Positions 58,888 through 64,000 of a DNA stretch of 64,000 nt are shown in pieces (position 1 is the stretch's first letter; the number at the start of each line of letters is the position of its first letter). The translations under genes were made by a program, and so were the position numbers. The notes under the pieces are model-generated. The model made no database searches. It saw nothing but the letters and a program-made list of their open reading frames with translations, and was not told the DNA's origin. The stretch comes from Streptococcus parasanguinis (GTDB taxonomy: Bacteria; Bacillota; Bacilli; Lactobacillales; Streptococcaceae), in assembly GCF_901875555.1 (NCBI RefSeq), contig NZ_CABFMD010000001.1, positions 26,170 to 90,169 on the forward strand. Direction: 5' to 3'.

Positions 58888-59253
58888 ATGAAAATTGGAG
58901 ATAAGTTAGAAGGAACCATTACAGGCATTCAACCTTATGGAGCCTTTGTTGAACTAGAGTCGGGTGTCACAGGCTTGATTCATATCTCAGAGATTCGAAG
59001 TGGCTATGTAAGCAATATTCATGATATTCTTTCGGTTGGAGAGAAAGTCTTTGTCCAAGTCATCGATGTTGATGAATATTCTAAGAAAGCCAGTCTCTCA
59101 TTGAGAACCTTAGAAGACACACCGCAACGAAGTATTCGACACCATCGTTTTTCAAATGACCGCCACAAAAGTGGTTTTGCTCCCTTAGCTCAACAGATGC
59201 CGACCTGGGTCAAAGAAGGAAAAGCATTCTTTAGCAAACAGGAAAAAAAATAA
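58888..59253 (+). CDS. cvfD: S1-domain RNA-binding protein CvfD
   Basis: A 121-residue protein with one S1 domain (about residues 2-75: GDKLEGTITGIQPYGAFVELESGVTGLIHISE split here) and a basic, His-rich tail. It belongs to the YugI/CvfD group; the pneumococcal member is a pleiotropic post-transcriptional regulator affecting virulence and Zn/Mn-related transcripts, as I recall. ATG 58888 lies two bases after the HAD-cyclophilin stop, so the two are co-transcribed. The longer frame from 58861 is inside the preceding gene. Confidence 0.88.
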   Translation: MKIGDKLEGTITGIQPYGAFVELESGVTGLIHISEIRSGYVSNIHDILSVGEKVFVQVIDVDEYSKKASLSLRTLEDTPQRSIRHHRFSNDRHKSGFAPLAQQMPTWVKEGKAFFSKQEKK

Positions 59254-59290
59254 AAACTTCGGTAGGTTAATAAAACCTACCGAAGTTTTT
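59253..59290. terminator. Bidirectional terminator between cvfD and cysK
   Basis: Perfect 16-bp stem AAAACTTCGGTAGGTT/AACCTACCGAAGTTTT (59253-59268, 59274-59289). A- and T-runs on both sides serve the two convergent genes. Confidence 0.94.
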
Positions 59291-59302
59291 TGATATAGAG
59301 AA

Positions 59303-60226
59303 TTATTCAAATTCGTAAAGAGCAGTAGAAAGGTAACGTTCACCATTATCTGGTGCAAGAGCAAGAACTTTTTTACCGCTACCCAATTCTTTTGCGACTT
59401 CAATAGCAGCATAGATAGCAGCTGCGCTTGAGATACCGACTAGGAATCCTTCAGCTCCACCAATAGCGCGTGCAAGTTCGAAAGCTTCTTCTGAAGATAC
59501 GCGACGAACACCATCATATGCGTTAGTATCTAAAGTGTTTGGAATAAAACCAGCTGAAATCCCTTGGATTTTATGTGGTCCAGGTTTTTCACCAGAAAGG
59601 ACCGCAGATTCATTGGCCTCAACAGCATAGACTTTGACAGCAGGATTATTCTTTTTCAAAGTATGAGAAATACCAGAAACAGTACCACCAGTACCAACAC
59701 CTGCGACAAAAGCATCTAAACCATCTTTTCCAAAGGCATCAACGATTTCTTGTCCTGTTGTTCTTTCATGTACCTCTGGGTTAGCAGGGTTTTCAAATTG
59801 AAGAGGAAGGAAGCCATTTCTTTCTGCAGCGATTGCTTCAGCTTTAGCGATGGCACCTTTCATTCCTTCACTTCCAGGAGTCAAAACGAGTTCAGCTCCA
59901 TAGGCTTGGATGATTTTACGACGTTCCACACTCATGGTTTCAGGCATGACAATCACAACTTTATAGCCTTTCGCTGCACCAACCCATGACAACCCAATCC
60001 CAGTGTTTCCACTAGTTGCTTCGACAATTGTATCACCTGGTTTGATCAAGCCATCTGCTTCAGCTTTTTCAATCATGCTCAAAGCGATCCGGTCTTTAAC
60101 CGATGATCCAGGGTTGAAGGCTTCGAGTTTAACATAGACATCTGCAGCTCCTTCAGGAACAAGACGGTTCAATTTGACAATCGGAGTGTTCCCAATCAAT
60201 TCTGTAATATTTTCATAAATAGCCAT
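59303..60226 (-). CDS. cysK: Cysteine synthase A
   Basis: A 307-residue PLP enzyme making cysteine from O-acetylserine and sulfide. [12 protein letters not shown] near residue 35 contains the PLP Lys, [11 protein letters not shown] near 68 the substrate loop, and [11 protein letters not shown] near 175 the phosphate-binding Gly loop. It is monocistronic on the minus strand, with its own promoter and a bidirectional terminator. Confidence 0.96.
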   Translation of the reverse strand: MAIYENITELIGNTPIVKLNRLVPEGAADVYVKLEAFNPGSSVKDRIALSMIEKAEADGLIKPGDTIVEATSGNTGIGLSWVGAAKGYKVVIVMPETMSVERRKIIQAYGAELVLTPGSEGMKGAIAKAEAIAAERNGFLPLQFENPANPEVHERTTGQEIVDAFGKDGLDAFVAGVGTGGTVSGISHTLKKNNPAVKVYAVEANESAVLSGEKPGPHKIQGISAGFIPNTLDTNAYDGVRRVSSEEAFELARAIGGAEGFLVGISSAAAIYAAIEVAKELGSGKKVLALAPDNGERYLSTALYEFE

Positions 60227-60262
60227 AATATACCTCAGTTCTAGGTTTTCTTGATACTAACA

Positions 60263-60291
60263 AGTATAGTCTCTTGTGGGAAGAATGTAAA
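60263..60291 (-). promoter_or_regulatory. Promoter of cysK
   Basis: Minus strand TTTACA, a 17-base spacer, TATACT. Confidence 0.82.
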
Positions 60292-60317
60292 ATATAGAAA
60301 TTTTATGGGTGTGATAA

Positions 60318-60347
60318 AAAAAAACTATCGTAGCCGATAGTATTTTT
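60318..60347 (-). terminator. Terminator after yigZ
   Basis: ACTATCG/CGATAGT stem (60324-60330, 60335-60341), followed on the minus strand by T's. Confidence 0.85.
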
Positions 60348-60349
60348 AA

Positions 60350-60991
60350 TTATTCTTCTACAGAAAGTAGGGGTACTTCAACTTCACGAATCCCTTGCTC
60401 TTCTATAAGGACTTTGCCATTGTAAAATTCGACTAAAGCTGCTGTGATCGAACTTGTGTTTTCTTTATCCACAAAAATCGTTGTCGTCACCTGATCGGTA
60501 AACAGTGGACCTTGTTCCGCCAATTGATGGTCTTTTAAGAAATTAGCAAATTCTTGGTATTGGGAATAAGAAAGTGTGATCCCAAGAACCACTTGCTCTT
60601 TGATTTCTACCAGCCCAATCTCTCGAACTGCTTGTGCAACACTGCCAGCATAAGCGCGAATCAGACCGCCAGCCCCTAATTTAATACCTCCAAAATAGCG
60701 GGTAACTACGACGCAACTATTAGTGATGTGATGATGTTCCAGTACTCCTAACATCGGTACCCCAGCTGTTCCGCTAGGTTCGCCATCGTCACTGGTCCTT
60801 TTGATATCACTTTGTTCTCCAATGATAAAAGCAGAGCAGTTATGTGTAGCCTTATAGTGTTCCTTTTTGATGGAATTGATAAAATCTCTAGCTTCCTCTT
60901 CAGAGGAGACTCTCTTGACATGACAAATGAATGTTGATTTTTTGATTTCTTCTTGAACCGTACCGTCCTCTTTAAATGTAACATATTCCAT
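60350..60991 (-). CDS. yigZ: YigZ/IMPACT family protein
   Basis: A 213-residue protein with an N-terminal UPF0029/Impact domain (about 1-120; KKSTFICHVKRVSSEEEA, DDGEPSGTAGVPML, VVVTRYFGGIKLGAGGLIRAY) and a C-terminal DUF1949 domain. The eukaryotic relative IMPACT regulates GCN2, but the bacterial role is unclear. In S. pneumoniae it also lies divergently next to comFA, as here. The intergenic distance to the comFA start is only 55 bases and contains both promoters. Confidence 0.9.
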   Translation of the reverse strand: MEYVTFKEDGTVQEEIKKSTFICHVKRVSSEEEARDFINSIKKEHYKATHNCSAFIIGEQSDIKRTSDDGEPSGTAGVPMLGVLEHHHITNSCVVVTRYFGGIKLGAGGLIRAYAGSVAQAVREIGLVEIKEQVVLGITLSYSQYQEFANFLKDHQLAEQGPLFTDQVTTTIFVDKENTSSITAALVEFYNGKVLIEEQGIREVEVPLLSVEE

Positions 60992-61030
60992 ATTCTTATT
61001 TTACAAAAAAAGAATGATTTTCTCCAACTT

Positions 61031-61040
61031 TTGCGAATTA
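61031..61040 (+). promoter_or_regulatory. ComX (SigX) box of comFA-comFC
   Basis: TTGCGAATTA at 61031-61040, close to the streptococcal cin-box TACGAATA/TGCGAATA, with a T-rich tract upstream. No sigma-70 -35/-10 pair competes here. Confidence 0.75.
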
Positions 61041-61046
61041 ATAAGT

Positions 61047-62345
61047 ATGAAGATAGAAGATTCTTATGGACGGCTCATAACGGAGAGTCAAATGACAAAT
61101 GATCTAAAAGAAATTGCCCAAGAACTTCCTACTATAGAAAAACAAAATGGAAGGTACCAATGTTTTCGATGTGGCAGTATGATTGATCAAAAACTTTGGA
61201 AGTTGAGTGAAGAGGTACTGTATTGTAGAGCCTGTATCCAATTGGGAAGGATCCGCAGTGATCAAAGACTTTATGCTATTGCACAGCAAGACTTTGAAGG
61301 CCAAGAGGTGTTAAACTGGAAAGGAACATTAACATCATACCAACAAGAGGTATCTGACGGACTGATCCAAGCAGTTAAAGAGAAACGGAATGCTTTGGTC
61401 CATGCTGTGACAGGTGCCGGAAAAACAGAAATGATGTACCAAGTTGTAGCAAACGCAATCAAGAATGGTAAAGCAGTTTGTATTGCTACCCCAAGAATCG
61501 ATGTGTGTATAGAATTGTACGGAAGGATGAAGGGAGATTTTTCCTGCCCCATCTCTTTGCTTCATGGAGAATCAGAACCCTATTTTAGAACGCCCTTGGT
61601 GATCGCTACAACTCACCAATTGCTAAAGTTTTATCAGGCCTTTGATCTCCTAATTATAGATGAAGTAGATGCTTTTCCCTATGTGGACAATCCAATGTTA
61701 TATAAAGCAACTCAGAATGCAATTAAAAAAGAGGGGAACACCCTTTTTTTGACAGCAACCTCTACAGATGAGTTAGATAAAAAGGTCAAGAAAAAAGAAA
61801 TCATTCGTTATAGTCTTCCAAGAAGATTTCATGGGAACCCGCTAGTGGTCCCTGAAATAAAATGGGTGCCGAAAATTAGAGAAAAAATAGAAAAAGGAAG
61901 AATCCCTTACGAACTATTGCAACTGATTAAGAAACAAAGACAGACTCACTACCCATTGTTAATCTTTGTATCTGAAATAGAATTAGGACAACAATTAACT
62001 GAGAACTTAAAAAAATACTTTCCCAAAGAAACAGTAGGTTTTGTATCCTCACAGACAACAGACCGTCTACGAATGGTAGAAGAGTTTAGAAACAGAGCCA
62101 TAACCATGCTAGTCTCTACAACAATTTTAGAAAGAGGAGTGACTTTTCCGTTTGTAGATGTCTTTGTTTTAGAAAGTAATCACAAATTATTTACTAAAAG
62201 TGCTCTCGTACAAATTTCAGGAAGAGTCGGTCGAAGTAAAGAAAGACCAACAGGTAAACTACTTTTTCTATCAGATGGAATAACACGAGAAATGAAGAAA
62301 GCGATCAAAGAAATAAAGGAAATGAATCAGGAGGCTGGATTTTGA
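61047..62345 (+). CDS. comFA: Competence DNA-uptake ATPase ComFA
   Basis: A 432-residue DEAD-like helicase/translocase that helps import single-stranded DNA. N-terminal zinc cluster with two Cys pairs (CFRCG near 37 and CRAC near 62), Walker A HAVTGAGKTEM near 117, DEVD box LIIDEVDAFP near 205, SATS-like LTATST near 235, and helicase C-terminal motifs STTILERGVTF and QISGRVGRS near 355-400. ATG 61047 matches the family N-terminus but has no ribosome site and sits 7 bases after the ComX box. ATG 61092 has GGAG upstream and is the alternative. Confidence 0.93.
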   Translation: MKIEDSYGRLITESQMTNDLKEIAQELPTIEKQNGRYQCFRCGSMIDQKLWKLSEEVLYCRACIQLGRIRSDQRLYAIAQQDFEGQEVLNWKGTLTSYQQEVSDGLIQAVKEKRNALVHAVTGAGKTEMMYQVVANAIKNGKAVCIATPRIDVCIELYGRMKGDFSCPISLLHGESEPYFRTPLVIATTHQLLKFYQAFDLLIIDEVDAFPYVDNPMLYKATQNAIKKEGNTLFLTATSTDELDKKVKKKEIIRYSLPRRFHGNPLVVPEIKWVPKIREKIEKGRIPYELLQLIKKQRQTHYPLLIFVSEIELGQQLTENLKKYFPKETVGFVSSQTTDRLRMVEEFRNRAITMLVSTTILERGVTFPFVDVFVLESNHKLFTKSALVQISGRVGRSKERPTGKLLFLSDGITREMKKAIKEIKEMNQEAGF

Positions 62346-63007
62346 AAGAATGCTTGCTTTGTACTAAAGAGTTGAAAACTGGTGAACATTTCACAGACCT
62401 TATTTTTATGAATCAACAAGAAGAATGGATTTGTAAAGAATGCAAAGAAGACTTCGAACAAATTGGCGAAATCCATTGTCCTAGATGTTATAAAGATAAA
62501 GAGGAGAAAGTATGTAAAGATTGCGAATACTGGATACAAAAGGGGAATATAGTCGAACATGAAGCATTATATAAATATAATGCAGCAATGAAGGACTATT
62601 TCAGGAGATATAAATTTGAAGGAGATCGTTTATTAGGAATGGTATTTGGATGTGACATCAAAAAAGCCTTGAAAAAGTATAAAAGCTATACGATAATACC
62701 AACTCCAATCAGCCATGAAAAAAATCAGAAGAGAGGATTCAATCAAGTATCGACTATACTAGATTTTGCAGAGATAAAGTACAACAGTCTATTCCAAAAA
62801 GAAGACACTTTAGCCCAATCAAAAAAAACAAGAGAAGAAAGATTAAAAACCTCTCAGCACTTTCAATTAAAAGGAGAAATTTCAGAAAAGCAGAAATATC
62901 TAATCATCGATGATATCTACACAACGGGCAAAACAATCGAATTAATGAAGCGCCTACTAATTGAAAAAGGTGTGAAAGAAATAAAGACATTTTCAATAGC
63001 AAGGTAA
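62342..63007 (+). CDS. comFC: Competence protein ComFC (phosphoribosyltransferase fold)
   Basis: A 221-residue protein of the ComF/GntX family. N-terminal Cys pairs (CLLC, CKEC, CPRC, CKDC; about residues 4-60) suggest zinc binding; the C-terminal phosphoribosyltransferase domain has the PRPP-binding-like motif YLIIDDIYTTGKTIE near residues 188-202. It works with ComFA in DNA uptake. It starts at a TTG overlapping the comFA stop (TTGA), so translation is coupled. The coding sequence is visibly A-rich compared with neighbouring housekeeping genes. Confidence 0.9.
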   Translation: MKECLLCTKELKTGEHFTDLIFMNQQEEWICKECKEDFEQIGEIHCPRCYKDKEEKVCKDCEYWIQKGNIVEHEALYKYNAAMKDYFRRYKFEGDRLLGMVFGCDIKKALKKYKSYTIIPTPISHEKNQKRGFNQVSTILDFAEIKYNSLFQKEDTLAQSKKTREERLKTSQHFQLKGEISEKQKYLIIDDIYTTGKTIELMKRLLIEKGVKEIKTFSIAR

Positions 63008-63015
63008 AAAAAGAT

Positions 63016-63044
63016 TTGCAAAAAGTATGTGAAAGCGTTATAAT
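63016..63044 (+). promoter_or_regulatory. Promoter of hpf
   Basis: TTGCAA at 63016-63021, a 17-base spacer and TATAAT at 63039-63044. Confidence 0.9.
63030..63043 (+). promoter_or_regulatory. Putative cre (CcpA) site overlapping the hpf promoter
   Basis: TGAAAGCGTTATAA matches 13 of 14 positions of TGNAANCGNWNNCW and covers the spacer and -10, so CcpA binding would repress. Confidence 0.55.
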
Positions 63045-63088
63045 ATACATATAAATAAAAACATAATGTTTAGAAAGTAGGTACTAAT

Positions 63089-63631
63089 ATGATTAAATAT
63101 AGTATCCGTGGTGAAAACCTAGAAGTAACAGAAGCCATTCGCGACTATGTCGTTTCTAAACTCGAAAAGATTGAAAAATATTTTCAGGCAGCTCAAGAGC
63201 TGGATGCTCGAGTAAACTTAAAAGTTTACCGTGAAAAAACCGCAAAAGTAGAAGTAACCATTCCACTCGGATCTATAACACTGCGTGCAGAAGATGTCTC
63301 TCAAGATATGTACGGTTCAATTGATCTGGTTGTAGATAAAATCGAACGCCAAATTCGTAAAAATAAAACAAAAATCGAAAAGAAAAATCGTGTTAAATCT
63401 GGTGCAAGTAAATTATTCACTGATGCAGTTGTAGAAGAAGCAGCAACTACAGAAAAAGTTGTTCGCTCAAAAACAATTGATCTAGAACCAATGGATTTAG
63501 ATGAAGCAATCCTTCAAATGGATCTATTAGCTCACGACTTCTTCATTTATCGTGATGCAGAAGACAACACAACCAATGTTATCTACCGTAGAGAAGATGG
63601 AGATATCGGTCTATTGGAAGTAAAAGAATAG
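63089..63631 (+). CDS. hpf: Long-form ribosome hibernation promoting factor
   Basis: A 180-residue long HPF that dimerises ribosomes into 100S particles in slow growth. The N-terminal S30AE/YfiA domain (about 1-100: KYSIRGENLEVTEAIRDYV, VEVTIPLGSITLRAED) and the C-terminal dimerisation domain (about 122-180: VRSKTIDLEPMDLDEAILQMDLLAHDFFIYRD split) are both complete. The promoter is strong and carries a cre-like site, which fits induction when good sugars run out. Confidence 0.95.
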   Translation: MIKYSIRGENLEVTEAIRDYVVSKLEKIEKYFQAAQELDARVNLKVYREKTAKVEVTIPLGSITLRAEDVSQDMYGSIDLVVDKIERQIRKNKTKIEKKNRVKSGASKLFTDAVVEEAATTEKVVRSKTIDLEPMDLDEAILQMDLLAHDFFIYRDAEDNTTNVIYRREDGDIGLLEVKE

Positions 63632-63661
63632 AGATTTAAAAAAATCAAATAATTATAGAAG

Positions 63662-63692
63662 AATCAGGAGTATTTAAGCTCCTGATTTTTAT
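63662..63692 (+). terminator. Terminator after hpf
   Basis: AATCAGGAG (63662-63670) pairs with CTCCTGATT (63679-63687), then T's. Confidence 0.92.
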
Positions 63693-63749
63693 CTAAACCA
63701 AGGAAGTAAAAATATTTTTTAATAAAACAAAATATTTTTTAAAAAAGTG

Positions 63750-63778
63750 TTGACAGTTAGTGTAGGACATGATATACT
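63750..63778 (+). promoter_or_regulatory. rRNA operon promoter
   Basis: TTGACA at 63750-63755, a 17-base spacer and TATACT at 63773-63778, with an A/T-rich UP-like region upstream (63714-63748). Confidence 0.93.
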
Positions 63779-63785
63779 AATATAG

Positions 63786-63928
63786 TTGTCGCGAGAGAGC
63801 GACAAAGACCTTTGAAAACTGAACAAGACGAACCAATGTGCAGGGCACTATAACGGAAGTTATAGTACTGAACAATAAAGAAACAATAAATCTGTCAGTG
63901 ACAGAATGAGTTTAAGACAAACTATTAT
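63786..63928 (+). other. rRNA leader with antitermination and processing elements
   Basis: Hairpin TTGTCGC/GCGACAA (63786-63805), a boxA-like CTTTGAAAAC near 63809-63819, the segment at 63825-63843 that in streptococci pairs with the spacer after 16S to form the RNase III processing stem, and a hairpin ACTATAAC/GTTATAGT (63847-63866). Confidence 0.7.

Positions 63929-64000
<72 letters not shown>

Overview
The window is chromosomal core DNA of an oral-type Streptococcus (low to moderate GC). The evidence is the streptococcal 16S rRNA 5' end at the right edge, a YSIRK-type signal peptide, MapZ, StkP/PhpP, LiaFSR, ComFA/ComFC, and gene neighbourhoods (ccrZ-trmB-rimP-nusA-infB; rsmH-ftsL-pbp2X-mraY; pbp1A-recU-DUF1273-gpsB-rnpB-rlmL-mapZ; priA-fmt-rsmB-phpP-stkP-liaFSR) that I know from Streptococcus pneumoniae and relatives. 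The mitis/sanguinis/parasanguinis part of the genus fits best, but the species is an inference. I see no prophage, insertion sequence, CRISPR array, toxin-antitoxin pair or integrative element.

Layout. 1-1753: end of an EcsB-like permease, the cell-cycle kinase CcrZ and TrmB. 1762-7275: the rimP-nusA-rnpM-ylxQ-infB-rbfA translation/transcription operon behind a strong promoter. 7276-7725: a structured intergenic element (copy A). 7726-11901: Na/Pi-type transporter, nagA with a NagR-like operator, a small membrane protein and an aldo/keto reductase. 12169-16590: a 1473-residue subtilase of the cell-envelope type without an LPXTG anchor. 16650-20855: glycine T-box, a HExxH metallopeptidase, glyQ and glyS, with a folded spacer between glyQ and glyS. 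20889-23135: DUF896 protein, amino-acid permease, a dispersed repeat, and a 59-residue membrane protein on the minus strand. 23286-27849: the rsmH-ftsL-pbpX-mraY division/wall operon. 27984-36933: DEAD-box helicase, amino-acid ABC transporter, DUF4059, trxB, pncB-nadE, GNAT and pepC. 37107-39818 (minus): recU-pbp1A. 39883-43872: DUF1273, gpsB, rnpB, rlmL-like, mapZ, followed by copy B of the structured element. 44231-44713 (minus): luxS. 44948-54985: rny, gmk-rpoZ, priA-fmt-rsmB-phpP-stkP. 55105-59253: liaFSR, a HAD-cyclophilin fusion and cvfD. 59303-60991 (minus): cysK and yigZ. 61047-63631: competence operon comFA-comFC and hpf. 63750-64000: rRNA promoter, leader and the first bases of 16S rRNA.

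Functionally the window is rich in division and envelope control: CcrZ, GpsB, MapZ, PBP1A, PBP2X, MraY, StkP/PhpP and LiaFSR act on the same septal machinery, and translation genes surround them.

The most unusual signal is not a protein. It is a pair of about 300-base intergenic elements (7278-7578 and 43917-44225) that share a gap-free core of about 136 bases. The core folds into three hairpins enclosed by an outer helix, has a perfectly complementary 7-base loop/internal-loop pair, shows one clean compensatory base-pair swap, and is framed by locus-specific arms that duplicate the 5' strand of the downstream terminator. Other points worth attention are the metallopeptidase placed under the glycine T-box, the folded glyQ-glyS spacer, and several promoters that predict leaderless messages.
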